Of a stretch of DNA of 64,000 nt, positions 31,802-49,565 are shown piece by piece (the first letter of the stretch is position 1; every line of letters begins with the position of its first letter). The notes beneath the pieces were generated by a model. That model did no database searches. It was not told the DNA's origin and saw only the letters and a list, made by a program, of their open reading frames with translations. Origin of the DNA: Spinellus fusiger (lineage: Eukaryota > Mucoromycota > Mucoromycetes > Mucorales > Phycomycetaceae). The translations under genes were made by a program, and so were the position numbers. The DNA lies in the NCBI GenBank assembly GCA_025094145.1, contig JALLLS010000021.1, positions 124,001 to 188,000 on the forward strand, read 5' to 3'.

Positions 31802-35103
<3,302 letters not shown>

Positions 35104-36084
35104 GGTGGAAGGCAGGTCTATGTGCTGAATAGACGTCTACACACACAGAGAAGTAAAAGAGAGAGAGAGAGAGAGAAAAGAAAGAAATATGTTTGTGTAT
35201 AGTGTGTTTGTGTGTAGTTGGGTGTAGCTGGGTGTATATGCTGTAGATTCCTGTACTGAACTAATATTAATAGGCGGGAGAAGAGGAAAGAAGAAGAGGA
35301 AGAGAAAGAGAGCGACTGTGCCATATTATAAAAATATACACACATGTTAAAAATAAATAAAAAGGAAACTCTTTTTTAGCTGCTATTTCCTGTACTACCT
35401 TTGTACCCTTTTCAATTGTGCCTTGAATTGGAGATAGTTCTGTTGACCAATCATCATCATTACAGGTGATTTCATCTGTCATGCTCAATGGACGATGAGC
35501 GGGTGTGGCAGCAAATACAAAAAAGCAGTCCTCCTTTTCTCTTCGCTGGTATCTCCCTCAGTGGCTCCGTGGAAGGGCATAGAGATGAAATGCATTGATT
35601 TTATTGGCTGCATTGATTCCATTGGCTCTGGACTTTTATTTTCTCTTTTTGGGCAGAATGAGACCACACATAGACACACACCACACCACACCACACCACA
35701 CCACACCAGAAAGCGATGACTCCGCTCCTACAGTGACAATAGCTTTTCTTTTATTCCCTCCCAATTCTCTTTCCCTTCTTTCCTAATTAGGTTATAAGAC
35801 AAGGTCGATAGATATCAATTGAGATGTCTATGTGTCTATGTGTGTTTTTATCCACTGCATTCACCTTTTGGACTTCTCCACATCTCCAAAATAGGCAACC
35901 CACCAGCCCACAACACTTGTGTTGCAATCACCCCTCCCACTTTACACTATTTCAGATAGACACAGTCACTTCCCTTGAGTGACTGCGATTCCTTCTCCCT
36001 TCACAAAGAACTAGTCCACACACATACACACACACTCTCTCTCTCTTTATTTTTATTTTATTCTTCTTACTCGTGTTTCTGTGC
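35104..36084. other. Divergent intergenic region RSP5 / PRP16, with an unassigned minus-strand frame
   Basis: Holds the promoters of both flanking genes. It contains (GA)n at about 35157-35177 and a (CCACA)n tract at 35676-35707. Minus-strand frames at 35482-35267 (MTDEITCNDDDWSTELSPI start) and 35706-35485 have mixed composition, but I recognise no family and cannot join them with splice signals. They could be part of a small unrecognised gene or of the RSP5 leader. Confidence 0.4.
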
Positions 36085-41340
<5,256 letters not shown>

Positions 41341-41433
41341 TTCTCTATTTTGATTGGCTCGTAAGCATAGCTAAGCCATCGATTGATAAGCAACCTCCGC
41401 AACGAATAAACATACCTCTCTTGTATAAACACC

Positions 41434-41936
41434 ATGTCTGCCACCACCCAATATTATGAGTTGTATCGCCGTAGCAGGTAGAGAAGCGGGACGTGACAGT
41501 CACTTAACACCTTGCAGTATTGGCATGGCACTGACGGATTCGCTTGATGAGCTTATTCAAAGCGGTCATATTAATCCCCAACTGGCGATGCGTGTACTGA
41601 CGACCTTTGACAAGAGTATATCAGAGTCACTGTCGCAGTTGGTGAGAAACAAGGCTAATGTCAAGGTGGGTTGGTTGCAGTAGACTCTATAGTCGTGTGT
41701 TGGTTGCAGTAGACTCTATAGGCGTGTGTTGGTGATTTGCACTGACTTTTCTTCTATTTTTTACATCTACATCTATCTCCATCAACACGTAGGGTCATCT
41801 TCATACCTATCGCTTCTGTGATGAGGTGTGGACGTTTATTATTGAAAACCCAAACTTCAAATTTGACCAGGAAGCTGTCTCTGCTGAAAAGGTCAAAATC
41901 GTAGCGTGCAATGCTAAGCGTCCGGGTGAGCAATAG
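41434..41936 (+). CDS. TOA2: Transcription initiation factor IIA gamma (small) subunit, TOA2
   Basis: Model: exons 41434-41477, 41518-41665, 41793-41936, giving 111 aa, the normal length. TFIIA-gamma joins the alpha/beta subunit to stabilise TBP on [28 protein letters not shown] (four-helix bundle half, junction across intron 1) and [20 protein letters not shown] with [14 protein letters not shown] (beta-barrel half) are nearly canonical. I end the protein by reading through a possible GT at 41926 to a TAG at 41936, because PGEQ-stop is the usual end. A spliced alternative starting at 42140 would add a tail with no family support. The spacing from PRP16 (93 nt) is very tight, on the same strand. 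Confidence 0.94.
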
Positions 41937-42392
41937 ATACGTCACTCCTACTACTACTACTACTACTTCTTCCTTCTCTTCTCCGAATCTCTTCTTTTTC
42001 TTCTCTTTGTTTGTTTGTTTGATATGTAGATATAGTCTGTCTTTCTCTTTTCATTATTATTTTATTATATATATACTCGCAGTGTCAATAAATAGACAGT
42101 GCTTGTCTTATGTTTTCTCCTTATATCACTTGCTCACAGCCAATGCTCCATCACAAACACACCCATACGACGTGAGTCCGACTCGCAAGGAGAAAGAAGA
42201 GTACGTGACGTCACTTTCTCACTACCTACAGTTCCTTTCTTTTTTTTTTAATATTGTGGGTAGGTCCCTCCACTTCATGCTTTTATTATCCTCTCACTGC
42301 CAATAATCACTTCTTTTATGGCTCATCTCTTTTGCAAGCTGCTCTAGTCTTTGCCCATTATTAAACCCACCTTATTCAAAGTAGAAAGACCT
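41937..42392. other. Intergenic region TOA2 / PHD gene
   Basis: Must contain the TOA2 3' UTR and the PHD-gene promoter. A frame running to 42306 has no homology. A CRE-like palindrome is listed separately. Confidence 0.5.
42205..42214. promoter_or_regulatory. CRE/ATF-type bZIP site upstream of the PHD gene
   Basis: gtgacgtcac is a perfect 10-bp palindrome containing the TGACGTCA core, about 180 nt before the proposed ATG of the PHD gene. Binding by a fungal ATF/CREB-type factor is inference. Confidence 0.45.
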
Positions 42393-44372
42393 ATGAGTAC
42401 GTTACTACTGTTCTTCATGCGCTCACCTTGTTAGCAGCGCAACGACGAGGCAGAAACAACGGCCAACTAGGCAGAAAAAAGCAAAAACAGCAAAGACAGC
42501 GTTCTCATTCCACTTCTGATGAAGGAAGTTCAGACAGCGGATCCATCACTCGATGTGTCTGTGGAGAGACTCGTAAGTCTTTTCCTTTTCTTTTTTTTCC
42601 TTTTTTTCCCTTTTTTCCTTTTTCCTTTTTCACTGACGGAAAAGGGGAACATGGCTACAATCTTAGATAACTCGGGGCTTATGGTACAGTGTGATAAGTG
42701 TGAAGTATGGCAACACTGTGAATGTGTTGGTCTAGAAGAACAAGATATTCCTGAGCAATACTACTGCGAACAGTGTAAACCAGAAAACCACTCTGTAGTA
42801 CGACAGCCCCACGGAAGGTAATATAGATATAGAGAGAGAGAGAGAAAACGAGCCCATACACCTTCCATTCTTCTACAGTATACTACATGATACAACAAGA
42901 CGACTCACTCTACCTCTAGGTCCCGCCGTTCTTACAATGCAGGAGGAAGACAGGCTGCTGATAAAAAAGCGCCCAAGAAGCGCATGACCCTCAACAGCAG
43001 AGAGGCGTCCATGTCACTGGAAGACGTGTTGGCAGCAAGGAATGCCCTTGAGAGTGTCACCAAATCCCAAAGTCCCTCCAACTCCCCCCTCCTGTCACCC
43101 ACCGAATTACCCGAGGAGATGGACGAAGACAAACCACCCAAACGCCGCAGAGAAGACAGAGACCGTGATAGAGACCGTGATAGAGACCGTGATAGAGACC
43201 GCGATAGAGACCGTGATAGAGAAGCAGAGAGCGATGGACACGAAGAAACAGTCCCAGCCACTGAGCGAGGAAAGGAGGGCGAGATAAAGAAGAGTAAATA
43301 GTGAGACATCTTGGTGCACTGTATTTCTCACATCTCACTGTATCTGTTCTTTTGTTATTGCTCTTTGATAGTGGTGGTAGATAGTGAACAGACCAGCAAA
43401 CCCATCAAGCCTAGACGCACCACCAGCTTACGAAAAGCAGAAGAAGGAGGGACAGACACTACCAAACAAAAGGCCAGTGAGAAGAGAGTAAGAAATGGCT
43501 CGGGTGTAAGGAGAGGAGGGAATACAACAACAGCAGGGAGAAAGGTCAAGCCACGGTCAAGAACATCCACGCCTCAGCCAAGCGAGCCTCCTATGCCGCC
43601 CATGGATAGTGGTGCGTCCATCTTCCAATACTTTACACAGGAAGCGCGTGCTGCATCTCCTCCTGCTCGAATACGCGTGCCCTCTGCTCGAATGACAATG
43701 GCAGACATGAACAAACGAGCCAACCAAATATTAGAATACATTAGCACACTACAGATAGAACTGGCCAACAAGAGCAGTAATAACACAGGCACAGGCAAGC
43801 CACACGACATTCTACACGACATTCCACACGACACTGCCCGTCGTTCGTCCATGGAGGAGGGGTGGGGAGCCAACAAGTCTTCTATAGCTGCTGCCAATAG
43901 CAGTGGCAGCAGTAACAGTAGGAATGAATTGATGGAGGACATGCCAGTTCACCGAGAAAAGACAGACATTTCCTTGGAGAAGAAGCGTCCTGATCCTATT
44001 GTTATTTCTCCTACAGATGTGCTCTCTCCTTCCTCTTCATTAAGTAGTGCCAGTACACTCCCCTTGGAAGATCCCCATCCTTTGTATTCTGACAATGAAA
44101 AGAGTGTGGCAGAAGAGGCCATTGAGAGACAAGACAAGGCCAGCAAGTCGCAAACCTCTCTTGAGATTATGGATGTCCTTACACGCGAACTCATCCGATT
44201 TCAACGTCGCTTTGGTTCTGAAAACGTGTCTGTTCCTCCCCGTATCCAGGGGATGCGTGATCGAACCCGTGAAGAAGGCAAAGAAGAAGGGCGTACAATG
44301 CGAAGTAGAGACACAACCACGGGTACACTCTTGCGCTCACTCCAGGACAAACGGACGGCCCATCTTTCCTAG
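42393..44372 (+). CDS. PHD-finger protein, CTI6-like (Rpd3L histone deacetylase complex)
   Basis: Model: exons 42393-42396, 42438-42572, 42667-42817, 42920-43293, 43372-44372, giving 554 aa. The PHD finger (about residues 40-95) reads RCVCGE, then [18 protein letters not shown] and YYCEQCKP, with all eight Cys/His zinc ligands. Aspartate/tryptophan positions suit reading of methylated H3K4. It is followed by [13 protein letters not shown], like the KR..TMNSR stretch seen after the PHD in CTI6. Then an (RD)n tract of about 11 repeats encoded by tandem gaccgtgatagA units (43156-43220), and a Ser/Thr-rich C-terminal region with a short helix around [19 protein letters not shown]. The four-base first coding exon (ATGA) is my best solution for the start but is uncertain. 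The CTI6 assignment is by domain order, not proven. Confidence 0.8.
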
Positions 44373-44785
44373 ACTCTCTTTTCTATCTTTCATAGTCCAT
44401 GTTTGTGTCTCCTCATTGTAAATACTCCATTTTGTAACCTTTTTTTTTTTTTTTTTTTTAAAAAAAATATCATTTTTTCAACCTGTGTATACGTTTCATT
44501 GTTTTGTTCTTTTACACCAGTAAAGTGAGCTGTTTGTGCCTGTTCCTGTGTCTGTTCTTGTTCTTGTACCTGTACCTGTGTCCATGTCTTTGGATAGAAA
44601 CAGTCCATAGAAAAACAAGAGAAAACAAAAACAAAAAAAAACAAAGAAAAAGGCCATAGAATCCCCCATGTATTATGTTTATGTCTTTACATACTCTATA
44701 GTCTATGGATTGTTACTGGGAACCAGGGGCGCCCATCTACCATGCCCATTCAGCATCACAGTCACTGCAATTCAAACCAACTTAC
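44373..44785. other. 3' region between PHD gene and TIM9
   Basis: Contains a long T run (44439-44459) followed by A residues, and a (gttcct/gtacct)n-like tract at 44535-44580 that would encode QVQEQEQTQEQ on the minus strand and may belong to an alternative TIM9 last exon. Confidence 0.5.
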
Positions 44786-45213
44786 CGTCTCACTCAACTC
44801 GGCAAAACGAGCACCCACACGTTCAGAGTGTTTCAAGAACTTGTCAGCACACTTGTTGACGCATTGGTTCTGTAATAGAGTACGGTGGAGTAGGGTCAGT
44901 GAATAGGCTGGGATGTGGGGTTTAGACTATAGAATGAGCGTGTACCTCCTTTTCAGTAAGAGTCTTGGAAGTAAAGTCATTGGCACAGTCATCAAAACAA
45001 CGCTGGACGAGATTGCTGTACAGACGAAGGAAATCCTTCATCTACTTGAGAGTTCAATAGTGTTGTTGGAGTAAAAATAAATTAATAAATAAAAGGCCAT
45101 GTTCTTTTTTTTGCATATCTTTTGTTGGTCTTTTTTCTTTTCTTTACCTGCTTGTGCTCGATCATGGCAGCAATCTGTGCTTGTTCAGCCTGATTGAAGC
45201 GGGAGAAATCCAT
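44786..45213 (-). CDS. TIM9: TIM9, mitochondrial intermembrane-space chaperone
   Basis: Model, minus strand: exons 45213-45148, 45041-44946 and 44869-44786 give 82 residues. The extreme C-terminus is unresolved. TIM9 forms a hexamer with TIM10 that carries hydrophobic precursors across the intermembrane space. [29 protein letters not shown] and [15 protein letters not shown] are highly diagnostic, with the twin CX3C motifs CFDDC and CVNKC. After GAG ACG at 44786 a GTAAGT donor is present. Either the protein reads through (VSWFELQ, stop) or it splices to a Gln/Glu-rich exon near 44570. Both are plausible because TIM9 tails vary. TIM9 and not TIM10 is chosen on the start and on the KHSERVG block. 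Confidence 0.92.
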
Positions 45214-46880
45214 AGTGCAACGTCCTTGAACAACAACAGGCTTTCTTCAAGAGATGTTTAGGTTGTAAATACCAGTCACGGTGATCTCATTTTCTATTGG
45301 GAGTCCGACATGGAGGGTTGCTTGTGCCGAGTGGACTTATTCAAAGGAGGGGGGGAAGTGTCTTTGGTGCTTAACAGTTATGGTTGGAAGAGAATGAATT
45401 CAATCAATAAAGGAATAGCGCTGAGTGTGCTTTTTTTTATGGGTGGCTATGGGTAAGTGGGGTGATTTGATACTATAATCTACAGTCAGAAAAGAATCCC
45501 TTTACTATTGCTTTCTATCTTATAAGGAACACAATCCTCATAAGCATGTGTTGGGTACAAGAGATGACATTGGATATGACTGACTCAATAGACACCCTCA
45601 ACATTTCTATGTGTTTATTATTCCCTATTCATTCTAGGTAATGAGTGATTAGGTATAGATATAGAATAGAATATAGGACTCCTTTTCTGTTCCTACTTAA
45701 TTTATTCATCTGCAACGTATGTCTCTATAAAAGACCAGTAGGCCGACAGATCCAAAGTATAAATAAAAGAGTGTGGAATGCACTCTGGCTTGCCCTTTCT
45801 CTTAGTGTAGTACGTGTGACTAGATAATTCTGCAAAAAGACATTAGTACACCAAGCTATAAGTGATCTTGTTCTAACCCTACAAACTACTAGACTTGTGC
45901 TTTATTTTAGTGTTTAGGGTTTAGTATTTAGTATTTAGTATTTAGTATTTAGGGTTGAAGGTTTATGGAGGCATGGGTAGGTGTTTAATAATGCCAAGAA
46001 CTTAAACTTGTTTGTTTCGTGTCCAATGCAAAAACAAAAAACACGCACACACTCACACAGAGTTCTATCAACAGGAGGATTCTATTAGAGAAGAGAACAA
46101 CCGTACAACCTAATGGGATGTATGCATGTATGCATGTATGGACATTATGGACATTTGTCTTTAATAAAAATGTATACTTTGCAAATGAGAATGATTTGTT
46201 TTTGTTTTTTCTTTAATCTACTATGTTTATATCTATATTTATAAATGTATAAAAGACATCTTTCTTTCTTTGTAGATATTTGATAGTGTAAGAATAAAGA
46301 AAAAACATAGAATCTATAATGACTAATATACCTTGTATTTTTAACCATGTTAAAAGGTTATTCATCCATTTACCATCACTACAAACAATAACAAGTATAT
46401 CCTATTTAAACTATCACCCGCCATCGTTTGTATGATCAGATAGGCGCTAAGTGGTAGGCGGAGGAGAATCGATTGAAAGTTTTAAAAAAAAGGTATCCCG
46501 GGTCTTCCGTTTAATAGCTATTAATATCTTATCTTGTGTTCCATATCGATGAATAGTGTTTACTCTGAAGATTTCTTAATAATGAATCAACAACTCCATT
46601 GTAGTATTGCAAATGAGGAAATAATCAACCCCTTGCATATTATTGAATAAAGGTAAAACCACTGTCCGTGCATTTTAAATGGAAATAACGTTGGATGTTT
46701 TCTACTCATTCATTTTGAAAGGAGTACATAAGTAATCTATGAGATCATAGAATACAGTTTAAACACATAAATTGATGGTTCTACCTCAACATGTTTCTTT
46801 ATAATTGAATTATTTCTGAATAGACTGATTGATTCGGCAGATTGAAAATATAAAAGTAGATAAGAGAGAAAAAGGGATTT
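45214..46880. other. Intergenic stretch with a telomere-like short repeat
   Basis: No gene recognised. 45908-45957 has tandem tttagta heptamers bordered by ttaggg and tttaggg units. Other frames here are AT-rich noise. Confidence 0.5.
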
Positions 46881-46984
46881 TTTAACATATTGAGTCAAAC
46901 TAAGACCATTGACCCATCTTTCAGATACTTATATCCTACTATAAACAATCCGAGTCGATTAGAACCCTTGCATTGCTCACGTAA

Positions 46985-47232
46985 TATTCTTATTAGTATT
47001 ATTAGTATTAGTATTAGTGTTAGTGTTATTACTATTATTATTAGTATTATTATTATTAGTATTATTATTATTAGTATTATTATTATTAGTATTATTATTA
47101 TTAGTATTATTATTATTAGTATTATTATTAGTATTATTAGTGTTATTAATATTAGTATTATTAGTGTTATTAATATTAGTATTATTAGTGTTATTATTAT
47201 TACTACTACTGTTATTATTATTATTATTATTG
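46985..47232. repeat. (ATT)n / ATTATTAGT microsatellite array
   Basis: About 250 nt of compound attatt(agt) units. All apparent long frames through it (Ile/Leu/Ser runs) are repeat translations and not genes. Confidence 0.9.
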
Positions 47233-47281
47233 ACAGCAAGTGTATTTGTGAGTGTCTTTTATTGACAAGAGCAAGTTGATT

Positions 47282-48809
47282 TACTCTACTTTAAATCCCA
47301 AAAAATGGAACAAAAACACACATCAGTGGATACCTTTTCTTGGTGGTATAAAAATGAAAATTGATTCCCACTACTCCAGAGTAATTGTGGCACTTTTGAA
47401 CTAGCACTTTACAGTTGAATTTTTTTTCTATTTTGTCCAACTATACTTAATTAAGAAAAGACGTGATAGAATACAATAAAGAGTTAGTCAACAACTAACT
47501 CAAAAGACAGGTGAGGCCATTCTTGCTTAGAAATAAAATGGCATACTTTATACTAAGAAAGGCATCACTATAAGTGGAAGCTGCAGACCTATTCATCTTC
47601 CTGCCGCTGCATCTTTTGTCTATTCTCCACCGCTTTCTCGTTCTTATATCTATTTATCTATCTGTTTATCTGTTTATCTGTTTATCTGTTTGTTTATTTA
47701 TTTATTTACCTGTCTATTTATCTGTCTATTTATCTGTTTATTTATTTATCCGTGAAAACACTGTATTCTATCATGTATGAGTTATGAATCTTTTACCCAA
47801 GAATAGTTGGGTTGATCCATAGAAGAATGCGATTGTATTGACATCAATGGAAGAAAAGAAGGAAAAAAAAGGACGTTTATTATTCAACGAGACTCGTTAC
47901 CAAGCTCACTATCACGGCCATCTCCGAGAAGCTCAATTGAAGCTACTCTTCTCCGCCTCTTATAGACTCGTGCACCATTCTTTCTTTGCTTTATCATGGA
48001 TGGCATGGTAGATCAAACAAGCAGAAGGTGACACAGAAAACAACCAAGGCCATTTTACATGCAAACCCTATTTATATTTACAGCTGTAATGGTGGCCTCT
48101 GCCTTTTTCTCCTCTCCTCTTGCCCAAGACTATCTGTATTCTAAATAGCTTATCATGAAAGCTTAATTTGATGGGTTTGAGAGACAGAAGACCCTCCTTC
48201 TGTAAGAACTCAGCAGGCTTACCACACTCTTTTTGTCTTTATGCTTGATCATAAGAAGAAAAGTAGAGTCATTGTATGGCCCACTTGTCAGAATCCAATG
48301 TCTTTATATTTATAGAGAGAGTCTACTGTGGTCTATAGACACAAAATAGGATGTGTTGTTGTTGTTGTTGTTGTTGATGCGCTTATTTATTACAGGATAT
48401 AACATTAAAGAAAAAAGAAAAAAGAAAAAAGAAAAATAGGTGGGATTCGGAATCCATTGGAGCTAAAGTGTGAATAAAAGTATGACTCTTCTGTTGCTAC
48501 CTTTCTTGTTATATTTTACTACCATAGATGAATGCAATTGCTTAGAATATTCATGTGAACTGTTAAAAGAGAAGTTGAAAAGAAAAAGGTATATAGAGAA
48601 ATGATCATTAGAAAATAATAATAATAAAAAAAAGATAATAAAAAAAAAGATAATAAAAAAAAGATAATAAAAAAAGATAAAAATAATAATAAAAATAATG
48701 GCATAGATAGAATCATGTGATCAGGAAATGGCATATATACAATGGTATTGTAACAATAAAAAGTAAACAATGCACAATCGGTGAAAAGGTAGAAATAAGA
48801 TAGAGGACC
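47282..48809. other. Sparse region with simple repeats; one short open frame
   Basis: Contains ctgtttat/ctatttat runs (47645-47752), (TTG)n (48356-48374), gaaaaaa runs (48410-48435) and aataaaaaaaagat units (48620-48680). The only item with coding-like character is the small frame at 47884-48006, listed separately. Confidence 0.5.
47884..48006 (-). CDS. Possible 40-aa basic/acidic small protein
   Basis: The minus-strand frame reads MPSMIKQRKNGARVYKRRRR, then VASIELLGDGRDSELGNESR and a stop. Composition is unlike the surrounding AT-rich noise: a basic cluster (KRRRR) followed by an acidic half. A tataaat-like element (complement of about 48068-48075) lies about 65 nt upstream of the ATG. It could instead be the last exon of an unrecognised gene. 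No homology known to me. Confidence 0.25.
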   Translation of the reverse strand: MPSMIKQRKNGARVYKRRRRVASIELLGDGRDSELGNESR

Positions 48810-49565
48810 TTAGAATAAAGAGTGAATGGGTGGCAATATTATTGACTGAGCTGAATTGGATACTATCGGATCTCTTCTTGTCCAAGGTGCAGTAAAGTGA
48901 GACGGAGACGGAAGACATGGGCGATCTACAGACACATAAGACATGTTGCATTCAACAGGTTGGGGCTTCTGGTCGATCAATGGTGGCAAAGTCCATCTTG
49001 ACCTGGGGTAGATTGGAAAAAGACGCTGGGAGACTGTGGGCTGTGGACAAAGCGTCGGAGAAGTAGTAGGTGTATACATTAGTTCACCTTCCGAATCCGA
49101 ACAATACGAGGTGGCACATGGTAGCTGCGTCACTGGGAAGGTTGTGGAAGGTAGTGGGAAAAATATGCGTTCCTGGCTAGGCTCAAATGAACTGGTAGAA
49201 AGAGCAGGGCTGGGAGGCAATGAATTCAAATGGTATGAACGCATGGGCTCAATTGGAGGATGCGATAAGAGAGTAGGCACAGGGCGTACGACTGCTACTG
49301 TTGTTGCCATGGCTACTGTTGCTGCTGCTGCTTTTCGTTCTCTACGCTTGTTAGGTGAGGTGTGAATGCGGGTGTGTCGGGTCAACTCATCAAGACGAGA
49401 GAATCTTTTCTCACAGTTCTGGAATGTACAAGAGTGAGGCTTTTCTCCTGTATGAGTGCGGATATGGCGTGTCTGGTGCTCGAGTCGATAAAATGCTTTG
49501 GAGCATAGTGGACAATTGTAAGACCGCCGTGTCGTGGTTGATCTCTTTGCTCGATCAGCTGCCAT
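48810..49565 (-). CDS. C2H2 zinc-finger transcription factor, Mig1/CreA-like
   Basis: Single exon, 251 aa. Two adjacent C2H2 fingers near the N-terminus: [20 protein letters not shown] (about residues 16-38) and [20 protein letters not shown] (about 44-68), joined by HTGEKPH. The [18 protein letters not shown] core is diagnostic of the Mig1/CreA carbon-catabolite-repressor group, which binds GC-rich SYGGRG sites. Finger 2 has Leu where most members have Ser in FSRSDELTRH, which is near the DNA-contact positions, so specificity may differ. The rest is Ser/Pro/Thr-rich with no domain recognised; CreA itself is usually longer (about 400 aa). The start ATG is 13 codons before the first finger's cysteine region. 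Which of several paralogues this is cannot be decided. Confidence 0.85.
   Translation of the reverse strand: MAADRAKRSTTTRRSYNCPLCSKAFYRLEHQTRHIRTHTGEKPHSCTFQNCEKRFSRLDELTRHTRIHTSPNKRRERKAAAATVAMATTVAVVRPVPTLLSHPPIEPMRSYHLNSLPPSPALSTSSFEPSQERIFFPLPSTTFPVTQLPCATSYCSDSEGELMYTPTTSPTLCPQPTVSQRLFPIYPRSRWTLPPLIDQKPQPVECNMSYVSVDRPCLPSPSHFTAPWTRRDPIVSNSAQSIILPPIHSLF

Noticed and set aside
35267..35706. Two minus-strand frames between RSP5 and PRP16 as a gene
   Set aside because: No family recognised and no convincing splice pair joins them; kept only as a remark in the intergenic entry.
41911..42306. 131-codon frame as a possible longer TFIIA-gamma tail
   Set aside because: Reading the third exon straight through gives the canonical PGEQ end at 41936; the longer frame is hydrophobic and Ser/Phe-rich without homology.
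43057..43331. Minus-strand frames across the (RD)n tract
   Set aside because: Antisense translations of the tandem repeat in the PHD gene.
46890..47279. Open frames of 80-129 codons on both strands
   Set aside because: They are translations of the attatt(agt) microsatellite (Ile/Leu/Val runs) open in all frames.
49036..49365. 109-codon plus-strand frame opposite the zinc-finger gene
   Set aside because: It lies antisense to the C2H2 gene, has no homology and reflects the codon use of the real gene.
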